From positions 4,836,001 through 4,900,000 of the forward strand of contig NZ_CP018786.1 in assembly GCF_002025665.1 (NCBI RefSeq): a stretch of 64,000 bases of DNA, written 5' to 3'. Of the stretch, positions 1 through 7,814 are shown one piece after another. Source of the stretch: Chryseobacterium indologenes. GTDB taxonomy: Bacteria > Bacteroidota > Bacteroidia > Flavobacteriales > Weeksellaceae. Made by a program: the position numbers and the translations under genes. The notes under the pieces are model-generated. The model saw only the letters and a list, made by a program, of their open reading frames with translations. It was not told the origin of the DNA and ran no database searches. Each line of letters starts with the position of its first letter. Positions within the stretch are counted from its first letter, which is position 1.

Positions 1-759
1 AGCAACAGCTCCTGTAATTTCTGTGTAAAGGTCAAGGTATCTTCTTAAGAATTTCGGACTGAAACCTTTGTTCATACCTACCATATCATGATACACCAAA
101 ACCTGTCCGTCACAATCTGCTCCGGCCCCGATTCCGATGGTAGGAATAGAAATACTTTCCGTTACTTTCTTTGCTAAATCTGCCGGAATTTTTTCCAATA
201 CAATAGAGAAACAGCCTAGTTCTTCCAGAAGTTGTGCATCCGCAATTAATTTTTCGGCTTCAGCTTCTTCTTTTGCTCTTACTTTATACGTTCCGAATTT
301 ATAGATAGACTGTGGTGTTAAACCCAAATGTCCCATTACCGGAATTCCGGCATTGATGATCTTTTTGATAGACTTGGAAATTTCTTTTCCACCTTCAATT
401 TTCACAGCATGTGCTCCACCTTCCTTCATCATTCTTACCGCAGACTCCAATGCTTTTTCAGGATTACTCTGATAAGTTCCGAAAGGTAAATCTGCTACCA
501 CTAAAGCTCTGTCGGTTCCTCTTACCACACTTTGAGCATGATAGATCATTTGATCCAGCGTAATAGGCAATGTAGTTTCAAAACCAGCCATCACATTCGC
601 TGCAGAGTCTCCAATCAAAATAGCATCTACTCCGCCTGCATCTACCATTTTTGCTGTGGTAAAATCATAAGCTGTAAGCATAGTTATTTTCTCCTTGTCG
701 AATTTCATTTTACGCAAGGTTTCAGTTGTAACTTTTTTAATTTCAGAGTGAACAGACAT
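1..759 (-). CDS. panB: 3-methyl-2-oxobutanoate hydroxymethyltransferase, 3' end cut by the window
   Basis: Makes ketopantoate from 2-oxoisovalerate and methylene-tetrahydrofolate, the first committed step to pantothenate and CoA; cytoplasmic. The minus strand opens with ATG at 759 and reads MSVHSEIKKVTTETLRKMK, then runs open to base 1 (253 codons), so the C-terminus lies outside. Recognisable family blocks: LTAYDFTTAKMVD, the metal-binding region ILIGDSAANVMAGF, VVADLPFGTY, the AVKIEGG substrate block, IPVMGHLGLTPQS and IGIGAGADCDGQVLVYHD. Family length is about 265-270 residues, so roughly 15-20 are missing. It lies just downstream of the crp gene, separated by a terminator, and is probably transcribed on its own. 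Confidence 0.95.
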   Translation of the reverse strand, partial: MSVHSEIKKVTTETLRKMKFDKEKITMLTAYDFTTAKMVDAGGVDAILIGDSAANVMAGFETTLPITLDQMIYHAQSVVRGTDRALVVADLPFGTYQSNPEKALESAVRMMKEGGAHAVKIEGGKEISKSIKKIINAGIPVMGHLGLTPQSIYKFGTYKVRAKEEAEAEKLIADAQLLEELGCFSIVLEKIPADLAKKVTESISIPTIGIGAGADCDGQVLVYHDMVGMNKGFSPKFLRRYLDLYTEITGAVA

Positions 760-781
760 AATTTATCTATTTTTAAAAGTT

Positions 782-805
782 AAAAAGTCGGCCTTTAGCC
801 GACTT
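782..805 (-). terminator. Intrinsic terminator after the Crp/Fnr gene
   Basis: Eight-base-pair stem AAGTCGGC (785-792) / GCCGACTT (798-805) with a five-base loop. On the minus strand it is followed by a run of T (plus-strand A run at 782-786). It lies 16 bases past the stop codon of the crp gene and before the panB start. Confidence 0.8.
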
Positions 806-820
806 AAGTTTTTGTATGAT

Positions 821-1534
821 TTATAAAACTACGTGACCGAGTTTCATGAGTTTGTCGTGATTTAAAATCTTGATATTTCTTCCGTCTACTTCAATCAGAC
901 TATCCTGTTTGAATTCCGAGATCAGACGGATGGCACTTTCTGTAGCGGTACCGATAATATTGGCAATTTCTTCTCTCGTTAATGAGATCTTGATAAAGCC
1001 TTCAGGATCTACTCCCAGTTTCTGTTCCAGCAGCAAAAGAATTTCTGCCAGTCTTTCTCTTACCGTTTTCTGGGCAAGGAAAGTAATGGTGTTGGAAGAT
1101 TCTCCTAATTCGTATGAGATTTTCTGAAGCATTACGAAAGACAGCTGCGGATCTACCTCCAAAAGATACATGAAAATATCTGCGGGTAAGAACACACATT
1201 CAATATCTGTCATTGCTTCTGCTTTGGCCTGGAAATTTTCCCCGCAAAGCAAAGAACGATAGCCGATGATATCTCCTTCTTTGATAAATCTTAAAATTTG
1301 ATCTTTACCGAACGCTCCTGATTTTGAAAGTTTGGCAGCCCCTTTTTCCAGAACGAATACTCCTTTTGGAGTCTCACCATCCTCGAAAATGGTATCATGT
1401 TTCTGAAAACTCAGTTTCTTTTTGCCATTAATGTATTTTTCAAAATCTGCGCTAGAAAGTCTTTCTTTAAATGATTTATCATTAAAAACTCTGGCGAACC
1501 TCTCTTCAATTGCTATCTGTTGTTCCTGCGGCAT
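821..1534 (-). CDS. Crp/Fnr family transcriptional regulator
   Basis: A 237-residue cytoplasmic DNA-binding regulator. Residues about 40-145 form the cyclic-nucleotide-type beta-roll (EDGETPKGVFVLEKGAAKLS, EGDIIGYRSLL). A dimer helix follows, then a winged helix with recognition segment LTREEIANIIGTATESAIRL near 185-204. Only two cysteines (C97, C113) are present, so it lacks the N-terminal four-cysteine Fe-S cluster of classic FNR; the ligand is unknown. The gene is divergent from ccoI, and a TGAT-N4-ATCA dyad lies between them (1540-1553), over its own predicted start site. I infer that it controls the cbb3 oxidase genes and itself. The family is certain; the target set is inferred. Confidence 0.9.
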   Translation of the reverse strand: MPQEQQIAIEERFARVFNDKSFKERLSSADFEKYINGKKKLSFQKHDTIFEDGETPKGVFVLEKGAAKLSKSGAFGKDQILRFIKEGDIIGYRSLLCGENFQAKAEAMTDIECVFLPADIFMYLLEVDPQLSFVMLQKISYELGESSNTITFLAQKTVRERLAEILLLLEQKLGVDPEGFIKISLTREEIANIIGTATESAIRLISEFKQDSLIEVDGRNIKILNHDKLMKLGHVVL

Positions 1535-1539
1535 TTTAT

Positions 1540-1553
1540 ATGATATTTATCAC
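1540..1553. promoter_or_regulatory. CRP/FNR-like operator in the crp-ccoI divergent region
   Basis: The sequence ATGATATTTATCAC matches the FNR consensus TTGAT-N4-ATCAA at 8 of 10 defined positions and the core TGA-N6-TCA exactly (1541-1552). It overlaps the predicted start site of the crp gene and is centred about 62 bases before the predicted ccoI start site, the classic class I activator position. Binding is inferred. Confidence 0.55.
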
Positions 1554-1584
1554 AAAAATAGAACTTTTTAACGCGATAAACAAA
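1553..1584 (-). promoter_or_regulatory. Promoter of the Crp/Fnr gene
   Basis: Minus strand: TTTG at 1584-1581 and TATTTTTG at 1560-1553, separated by 20 bases, an exact fit to the Flavobacteriia -33/-7 pattern TTTG / TAnnTTTG. Transcription would start near 1547, inside the adjacent dyad, which would allow autoregulation. Confidence 0.65.
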
Positions 1585-1595
1585 AAAATTTGTTA

Positions 1596-1603
1596 TAATT
1601 TTG
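1596..1603 (+). promoter_or_regulatory. -7 element of ccoI
   Basis: TAATTTTG matches TAnnTTTG and lies 20 bases before the GTG start of ccoI. No TTTG is seen at the right distance upstream, which fits an activator-dependent promoter. Confidence 0.5.
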
Positions 1604-1622
1604 TAGTTCAATATTTTATGGG

Positions 1623-4001
1623 GTGAGCGAGAACTGTTTTCATTGTGGTCAAGGGATAGAAAAAGAGAGAATTTTATTTGACGAAAAGACTTTCTGTTGT
1701 AATGGATGTAAGTCTGTTTACGAGATTCTAAATTTAAATCATTTAGGCAATTTCTATGAGCTTAATAAAGGAGCCGGAATTCGTCCTAATGATGAAAATT
1801 CTTCTCAATTTGATTACTTAGATACACCGGAAATCTTTGAGAAAGTTACTGATTTCTCGGAAGGAAGCACCAGTCTTGTTACTTTCAAAATCCCTGTCAT
1901 TCACTGTTCTTCCTGTATCTGGCTATTGGAAAGCCTTCATACATTAAATAAACACATTAAATATTCGCAGGTTAACTTCACAAGAAAGACCTTACAGATC
2001 TCCTTCAACCATAACGATCTGAAATTAAGCGAACTCGCCAAATTCTTAACCAATCTAGGATATAAACCGGTCATCAGCCTCGAAACCGCTGATAAAAATG
2101 AAGATCACCTTGACAAATCTTTACTGGTGAAATTTGCCATCGCTGCATTTGCTTTTGGAAACGGAATGTTCCTTGCCTTTCCTGAATATATTGGAGGGGA
2201 AGATTATTGGATGGAACATTACAGAGGTTTATTCAGAACTCTGATTTTCCTTCTGGCAACACCCGTTGTATTTTATTCAGCTTCAGACTATTATAAATCT
2301 GCATGGTACGGTTTAAAAAATAAGATTGTCAATATTGATGTTCCGATTGTCTTAGGAATTTTTGTCCTATACGGAAGAAGCATCTACGAAGTGGTAACAG
2401 ATTATGGCCCAGGATATTTCGACACTCTTTGTGGACTTTTATTCTTTATGCTTCTCGGAAAAATTTTCCAGAAAAGAACGTACAGCGCTCTATCCTATGA
2501 CAGAGATTACAAATCCTTCTACCCGATTGCTGTAACCAAGGTAGATTTCGAAGGAAAACAAGATAACATTTTACTGTCTGAAATAAAAGTGGGGGATAGA
2601 ATTCTGGTTAGAAACCAGGAAATCATTCCGGTAGATGCTATTCTGATCAACGGAGAAGGAAACATAGACAACAGTTTCATTACCGGAGAAAGTGAAAACA
2701 TCAGCAAACAGCCTGGTGATAAGATTTTTGCAGGAGGCAAGCAGATAGGATCGTCTCTGGAACTTGAAGTTATTAAAGATGTAGATCAAAGTTATCTTAC
2801 GCAACTTTGGAATAAAGAAGCTTTCAAGAAACATGAGACCGGACTTGACACGTTAACAAACAATATCAGTAAATATTTCACATTCATCATTTTAGGCATT
2901 GCTCTTGTTGCCGGAACTTATTGGGCATTTATTGATCTTGAAAAAATGTTCCAGGTTATTTCAGCCATTCTGATCATTGCATGTCCTTGTGCACTTGCGT
3001 TATCCGCACCGTTCACTTTCGGTCATATTATGAGGATTTTAGGTCGAAATAAGTTCTATGTAAAGGATACTTTAACGATTGAAAAAATCGCTAAGCTAGA
3101 TACGATTGTTTTTGATAAAACAGGGACCATTACCCACAGAAAAAAATCAAATATCAAATACAAAGGTTCTGAGATCAATGAATTTGACTCTCTGAATATT
3201 AAGACTTTATTAAAAAATTCCAACCACCCGCTTTCAAAATCATTGTACGAATTCATTGAAGTGAACGATGAGTATTTTCCTGTAGAGAAATTTGTTGAAA
3301 TTTCAGGAAAAGGATATGAGGCCAGTGTAAGAGGAAATCTGTATAAAATTGGTTCTGCACGCTACAATAACCAGGAGCCTAAAAACCTTGAAACAGCAGT
3401 TCACATCAGCAAAAACGGAGAATACTTAGGAAAATTCATCTTTAAGAATGAATACCGTCCGAAGCTGAAAGAGCTTTTTACAAAACTTACCCACTACAAA
3501 ATATTTATCCTGAGTGGAGACAATTCCTCAGAAGAAAATCAGCTTAAAGAGCTTATCCCTAATTACAAAGGAATGGCATTCAATCAAAGCCCGGAAGACA
3601 AGTTAAACTATATCAAATCCCTTCAGGATCAACATTTAAAAGTCGCAATGCTTGGAGACGGTCTTAATGATGCAGGTGCTTTAAAACAAAGCAATGTAGG
3701 AATTGCTATTGCTGACGATACTAATAGTTTTACCCCATCTTCTGATGTGATTATGAATGGAGATAAAGTAGTTACTCTGGACAATTACCTGAACGTTTGT
3801 AAGGGTTCTATTACCATTGTGAAAATGACATTTATAATCAGTTTTCTGTACAATATTGTTGGTTTAAGTTACGCTGTTACAGGGCATATGCATCCGCTCT
3901 TCGCTGCAATCATCATGCCAATCAGTTCGATTACGGTAGTTACCTTTACTACACTTTCAACCTGGATTTTAGGTCGTAAACATTTCAAAAAACAGGCGTA
4001 A
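1623..4001 (+). CDS. ccoI: Cu+-exporting P1B-type ATPase for cbb3 oxidase assembly (CcoI/FixI)
   Basis: Inner-membrane copper pump that supplies the CuB site of the cbb3 oxidase. The 792 residues show, in order: an N-terminal metal-binding domain with CxxC (C5, C8) and a CCNGC cluster near 25-29; an HMA domain with CSSC (C95, C98); membrane helices; the transmembrane copper motif CPC at 454-456; the phosphorylated aspartate in DKTGT (D498); and the hinge MLGDGLNDAGAL. The start is GTG at 1623; the ATG at 1618 runs into a stop after one codon. In cco clusters this ATPase is the CcoI type, and here it directly precedes ccoS and ccoNO. Confidence 0.95.
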   Translation: MSENCFHCGQGIEKERILFDEKTFCCNGCKSVYEILNLNHLGNFYELNKGAGIRPNDENSSQFDYLDTPEIFEKVTDFSEGSTSLVTFKIPVIHCSSCIWLLESLHTLNKHIKYSQVNFTRKTLQISFNHNDLKLSELAKFLTNLGYKPVISLETADKNEDHLDKSLLVKFAIAAFAFGNGMFLAFPEYIGGEDYWMEHYRGLFRTLIFLLATPVVFYSASDYYKSAWYGLKNKIVNIDVPIVLGIFVLYGRSIYEVVTDYGPGYFDTLCGLLFFMLLGKIFQKRTYSALSYDRDYKSFYPIAVTKVDFEGKQDNILLSEIKVGDRILVRNQEIIPVDAILINGEGNIDNSFITGESENISKQPGDKIFAGGKQIGSSLELEVIKDVDQSYLTQLWNKEAFKKHETGLDTLTNNISKYFTFIILGIALVAGTYWAFIDLEKMFQVISAILIIACPCALALSAPFTFGHIMRILGRNKFYVKDTLTIEKIAKLDTIVFDKTGTITHRKKSNIKYKGSEINEFDSLNIKTLLKNSNHPLSKSLYEFIEVNDEYFPVEKFVEISGKGYEASVRGNLYKIGSARYNNQEPKNLETAVHISKNGEYLGKFIFKNEYRPKLKELFTKLTHYKIFILSGDNSSEENQLKELIPNYKGMAFNQSPEDKLNYIKSLQDQHLKVAMLGDGLNDAGALKQSNVGIAIADDTNSFTPSSDVIMNGDKVVTLDNYLNVCKGSITIVKMTFIISFLYNIVGLSYAVTGHMHPLFAAIIMPISSITVVTFTTLSTWILGRKHFKKQA

Positions 4002-4047
4002 AAGCCCTTATTTAGACTGATTTTAAATTAGCTGAAATCGGCATTTC

Positions 4048-4103
4048 GTGATGAATGTCATTATTTTTCACTAAATTTGAACCCCGAAAATAGGTTAATT
4101 TTG
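4048..4103 (+). promoter_or_regulatory. Operator and promoter before ccoS-ccoNOQP
   Basis: GTGATGAATGTCAT (4048-4061) contains TGA-N6-TCA and matches the CRP core GTGA-N6-TCAC at 7 of 8 bases. Downstream are TTTG (4076-4079) and a -7 element TAATTTTG (4096-4103). The 16-base spacing is slightly short. The start site would be only a few bases before the ccoS ATG, giving a very short leader. It is the second CRP/FNR-like dyad of this locus. Confidence 0.45.
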
Positions 4104-4110
4104 TTGTCCA

Positions 4111-4323
4111 ATGGATATTCTATATTTAATGATCCTCTGCAGTGTTTCTTTAGCTGCGATTTTCTTGGTCGTATTTATAGTGTATGCCCGAAAAGGACAG
4201 TTTGAAGATGATGAATCTCCTGCTGTTAGAATTCTTTTCGATGACGAAAAAGTCAAAGAAAATGATGAAACTGGCGACAAAAATAAAGACGAGAAAGAAA
4301 TAGGAGAAAATAATAAAAATTGA
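4111..4323 (+). CDS. ccoS: cbb3-type cytochrome oxidase assembly protein CcoS
   Basis: A 70-residue single-pass membrane protein: one N-terminal helix (MDILYLMILCSVSLAAIFLV) followed by a charged tail with the CcoS-type segment GQFEDDESPAVRILFDD. CcoS is needed to fit heme b and copper into the oxidase. Its small size, position between ccoI and ccoNO and the tail motif all agree. The tail is longer and more acidic/lysine-rich than in proteobacterial CcoS. Confidence 0.9.
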   Translation: MDILYLMILCSVSLAAIFLVVFIVYARKGQFEDDESPAVRILFDDEKVKENDETGDKNKDEKEIGENNKN

Positions 4324-4344
4324 GAAAAATAGTGAATAGTTGAT

Positions 4345-6606
4345 ATGGAAACACAGAAGTTTAGTTATGACAATAGTATTGTCCGTGCGTTCCTTTATGC
4401 GACCTTAGTTTTCGGTCTCATTGGATTTACGTTCGGGCTTACGGCGGCATTAATGCTTTTCTACCCGGAATTACCTGAATTCTTTTTCGGGACGGATGAC
4501 ACAACCATTAAAAGTTTGGCATCTGGTAATATTGAAGGGTTAATAAACACTCATGGTGCATTTGGTTTTGGTAGAATCAGAATGTTGCACACCAATACCG
4601 TAATCTTTGCATTCGTTTGTAACATCGTTTACACGGGTATTTATTACTCATTACAGAGATTATTAAAAACAAGAATGTACAGTGACACATTGTCTTGGTT
4701 ACATTTCTGGACTTGGCAGTTTATGATCGTTGCTACGTTCGTTACCTTCTTTATGGGGATCAATACCTCTAAGGAATATGCTGAACACGAGTGGCCGATC
4801 GACATATTGATCGCATTCTCATGGATCATTTTTGGTATCAATATGTTCCTGACTATTTCAAAGAGAAGAGTGAGACACCTTTATGTAGCAATTTGGTTCT
4901 ACATTGGTACCTGGATTGCAGTAGCAATGCTTCACATCTTCAACAACCTTGAAGTACCTTTATCTTTCACAGGCTGGAAATCTTATTCAGCATACGCAGG
5001 GGTAAAAGATGCTATTGTACAGTGGTGGTATGGACACAATGCGGTTGCATTCGTATTGACAACTCCGGTTCTAGGTTTAATGTATTACTTCCTTCCGAAG
5101 GCTGCAGACAGACCGGTATTCTCTTATAAGCTGTCTATTATTCACTTCTGGTCATTAATTTTCGTATATATCTGGGCTGGTCCTCACCACCTTCAGTATA
5201 CAGCTCTTCCAGCTTGGGCTCAGGCGGTAGGAACAGGGTTCTCTATCATGCTTATTGCACCATCTTGGGGAGGTATGTTAAATGGTCTTCTTACGCTGAG
5301 AGGAGCTTGGGATAAAGTAAGAGAAAATCCTATCCTTAAGTTCTTCGTAGTAGCTGTTACCTGTTATGGTATGGCAACATTTGAAGGACCGCTTTTAGCA
5401 ACTAAAAACATCAACAAAATTGGTCACTTTACAGACTGGGTTATCGGTCACGTACACTTAGGAGCTCTTGGATGGAATGGTTTCATGGCATTCGGGGTTA
5501 TCTATTATTTGGTACCAATCATGTGGAGAACAAAACTTTGGTCTGTAAAATTAGCTAACTGGCATTTCTGGTTAGGTACTTTAGGAATTATTTTCTATGC
5601 AGTTCCAATGTATATTTCAGGATTTACACAAGGATTAATGTGGAAGCAATTCAATCCGGATGGAACATTATTATGGAAAAACTGGTTGGATACGGTAACG
5701 GCAATTATTCCTTACTTCAAAATGAGATTCGTAGGAGGTTTATTCTATATCTCAGGATCTATCCTAATGATTGTAAACGTAATCGCTACAGTAAGAAAAG
5801 GATCATTCCAGAAAGAAGTTCCTGCTGAAGCTCCAGCGTTGGCAAACATCAGTAAAAACAGAAAAGAAGGAGAAGGTACTCACCTTTGGCTGGAAAGAAC
5901 TCCGGTATTATTAGGTATTTTATCTTTCTTTACAATATCTATCGGTAGTTCAATTGAAATTATCCCTACACTATCTCTTAAGAAAAGTGTCCCTACAATT
6001 TCTGCAGTGAAGCCTTATTCACCACTAGAGCTTGAAGGTAGAGATATCTATATCCGTGAAGGATGTAACGCTTGTCACTCTCAGATGATCAGACCGTTCA
6101 GAGATGAGATTACAAGATTCAACGGTAAAAACGGACAGTACTCCAAAGCTGGAGAATTCGTATACGACAGACCATTCCTATGGGGTTCTAAGAGAACAGG
6201 ACCGGATTTACATAGAGAAGGTGGTAAAAACCCAAGTTCTTGGCACTACAAACACATGTATAACCCAAGATCAACTTCTGCAGGTTCTATCATGCCTCGT
6301 TACCCTTGGTTAATTGCTACTGACTTAGACAGAACTAAGATGGTAGACAAGATGAAGCTGATGAAGAATGTATTCGATGTACCTTATACCAAGGCTGAAA
6401 TCGATTCTGCAGACACATGGGCAAACAACCAATCGGCAAAAATTGTGAAAGATATCTTCTCTGAAGCAAATGACCTTAAGCAGGCTTATGCGAAGAGACC
6501 TCAGGGAGAATTAGAGAAAAAAGAAATTGTAGCTCTTATTTCTTATCTTCAGAGATTAGGAACTGATATCAAAACAACTGAAATCAAAACAGCAAGTAAT
6601 AACTAA
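4345..6606 (+). CDS. ccoNO: cbb3-type cytochrome c oxidase, CcoN-CcoO fusion
   Basis: Catalytic subunit of the high-affinity terminal oxidase, fused to the monoheme subunit. Residues 1 to about 490 are the CcoN heme-copper core: about 12 helices, histidine-rich segments such as TWQFMI, WWYGHNAVAFVL, IWAGPHHLQY and VIGHVHLGALGWNG. After a linker, residues about 515-753 are CcoO, with a membrane anchor and one c-type heme site, CNACH (C574, C577, H578), followed by SQMIRPF. Most bacteria make CcoN and CcoO separately; the fusion is characteristic of Bacteroidota. It is the central gene of the ccoS-NO-Q-P operon, with 21-base gaps on either side. Confidence 0.96.
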   Translation: METQKFSYDNSIVRAFLYATLVFGLIGFTFGLTAALMLFYPELPEFFFGTDDTTIKSLASGNIEGLINTHGAFGFGRIRMLHTNTVIFAFVCNIVYTGIYYSLQRLLKTRMYSDTLSWLHFWTWQFMIVATFVTFFMGINTSKEYAEHEWPIDILIAFSWIIFGINMFLTISKRRVRHLYVAIWFYIGTWIAVAMLHIFNNLEVPLSFTGWKSYSAYAGVKDAIVQWWYGHNAVAFVLTTPVLGLMYYFLPKAADRPVFSYKLSIIHFWSLIFVYIWAGPHHLQYTALPAWAQAVGTGFSIMLIAPSWGGMLNGLLTLRGAWDKVRENPILKFFVVAVTCYGMATFEGPLLATKNINKIGHFTDWVIGHVHLGALGWNGFMAFGVIYYLVPIMWRTKLWSVKLANWHFWLGTLGIIFYAVPMYISGFTQGLMWKQFNPDGTLLWKNWLDTVTAIIPYFKMRFVGGLFYISGSILMIVNVIATVRKGSFQKEVPAEAPALANISKNRKEGEGTHLWLERTPVLLGILSFFTISIGSSIEIIPTLSLKKSVPTISAVKPYSPLELEGRDIYIREGCNACHSQMIRPFRDEITRFNGKNGQYSKAGEFVYDRPFLWGSKRTGPDLHREGGKNPSSWHYKHMYNPRSTSAGSIMPRYPWLIATDLDRTKMVDKMKLMKNVFDVPYTKAEIDSADTWANNQSAKIVKDIFSEANDLKQAYAKRPQGELEKKEIVALISYLQRLGTDIKTTEIKTASNN

Positions 6607-6627
6607 AAACATTAAAAGGTTCATACT

Positions 6628-6828
6628 ATGATTCCTCAGAATTTTAAAGATATATTATCCAATACAGAAAATGCTGGTTTCTACCAGACGCTGGCTCTGA
6701 TTTTCTTTATGCTGTTCTTCATCGCTTTGGTAATCTATGTTTTTAGCAGACCTAAAAAATATTACAAAGAAGAAGAAGAGGCTCCTCTTGGGGATGATGA
6801 AGATGACGATTTTAATTTAAAAAATTAA
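6628..6828 (+). CDS. ccoQ: CcoQ-like small subunit of cbb3 oxidase
   Basis: A 66-residue protein with one transmembrane helix (about 18-41, LALIFFMLFFIALVIYVF) followed by RPKKYY and a strongly acidic tail ending in DDEDDDFNLKN. Position between ccoNO and ccoP and the topology fit CcoQ/FixQ, which stabilises the oxidase. Sequence conservation in this family is weak, so the call rests largely on context. Confidence 0.8.
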   Translation: MIPQNFKDILSNTENAGFYQTLALIFFMLFFIALVIYVFSRPKKYYKEEEEAPLGDDEDDDFNLKN

Positions 6829-6838
6829 ACTATTTTTT

Positions 6839-7720
6839 ATGAAACAAAGAACACCTGTTGTTATAAACATCTTAATAATAATCGGACTTTTAATAGTTTT
6901 TTATTATTTATTTGTACAGAGCTACGCGTTCCTTTCTTCACCTTACTTCTGGGGAACTGTTGTGATCGCTGGTATCCTTGCTTACATTCATGGAGCAATC
7001 GGAGACCTTATCGAGAACAACAAATTCAAGAAATTATCTCCTGAAGAAAAGGCAGCTTATTTAGCTGAAAAGAAAGTTCCTTATTTCAAAAGATTGTACC
7101 AAAGTGCATTCAAAAAGCAATCAGCTTCTGAAGAAAAGGATATCCTTATCGACCACGGTTTCGACGGAATCATGGAGTTGGATAACCAATTACCGAAATG
7201 GTGGGTAGGTTTATTCTATTTTGGGACCGCTTTTTGTATTGTATATATTGCAGCATACTCTTTCACAGACTTCGCTCACCCGTTAAGCGAATATGAAAAA
7301 GAATATAAAGAACAGTTAGCAAGTATTGAAGAATACCAAAAAACTCAGCCTCCTGTAACGATTGAAACAGCTAAATATTCAGCTGATAACATTGCAGAAG
7401 GTAAAGAATTATTCAAAACAAACTGTGCATCTTGTCACAAAGAAGACGGTAGTGGAGGTATCGGACCAAACCTTACCGATAACTACTGGATCAACCAGCC
7501 TGAGAAAACGTTATTCAAAAACGTATTCCATATGGACTGGAATGGTTCTCCTACTAACCCTGCCATGAGAGCATTCGGTAAAAACGGAGAAGTTTCAGGT
7601 GCAGAGATTGAGAAGATTGCAGCGTATGTATATCACATCAACCAGGAACAACCACCAGTGACTCAGGCTCAGGGAGGAGCAGCTCCTCAAGGAACTGAAG
7701 CACATTGGGAAAAAGAATAA
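6839..7720 (+). CDS. ccoP: cbb3-type cytochrome c oxidase subunit CcoP (single heme c)
   Basis: Membrane-anchored cytochrome c subunit that passes electrons to CcoO/CcoN. Two helices near residues 8-50 and a third near 120-145 (PKWWVGLFYFGTAFCIVYIA, the FixP N-terminal signature). A soluble cytochrome domain follows with one heme site CASCH (C196, C199, H200) and GIGPNLTDNYWI. Proteobacterial CcoP usually carries two hemes; only one CxxCH is present in these 293 residues. The tail is rich in Gln/Pro/Ala. Last gene before a strong terminator. Confidence 0.95.
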   Translation: MKQRTPVVINILIIIGLLIVFYYLFVQSYAFLSSPYFWGTVVIAGILAYIHGAIGDLIENNKFKKLSPEEKAAYLAEKKVPYFKRLYQSAFKKQSASEEKDILIDHGFDGIMELDNQLPKWWVGLFYFGTAFCIVYIAAYSFTDFAHPLSEYEKEYKEQLASIEEYQKTQPPVTIETAKYSADNIAEGKELFKTNCASCHKEDGSGGIGPNLTDNYWINQPEKTLFKNVFHMDWNGSPTNPAMRAFGKNGEVSGAEIEKIAAYVYHINQEQPPVTQAQGGAAPQGTEAHWEKE

Positions 7721-7743
7721 TTTAAAAAATTAGAAACATATGA

Positions 7744-7800
7744 AAAAAACATAATTTGTTATTAGATTAAAATAGTAACGAATTATGTTTTTTCTTTTTT
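7744..7800 (+). terminator. Strong terminator between ccoP and ccoG
   Basis: An 18-base-pair stem (7744-7761 with 7776-7793, one G-U pair) with a 14-base loop, flanked by an A run on one side and C then T7 on the other. The symmetry would let it work in both directions. It divides structural oxidase genes from ccoG-ccoH-safE. Confidence 0.85.
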
Positions 7801-7814
7801 AAAACCTATTACAT

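Noticed and set aside
1618..1626. ATG at 1618 as the ccoI start
   Set aside because: It is followed by GGG and a TGA stop in its frame; GTG 1623 gives the conserved N-terminal cysteine cluster.
7740..7754. Tiny ORF MKKT before ccoG
   Set aside because: Four codons within the terminator stem; no sign of function.
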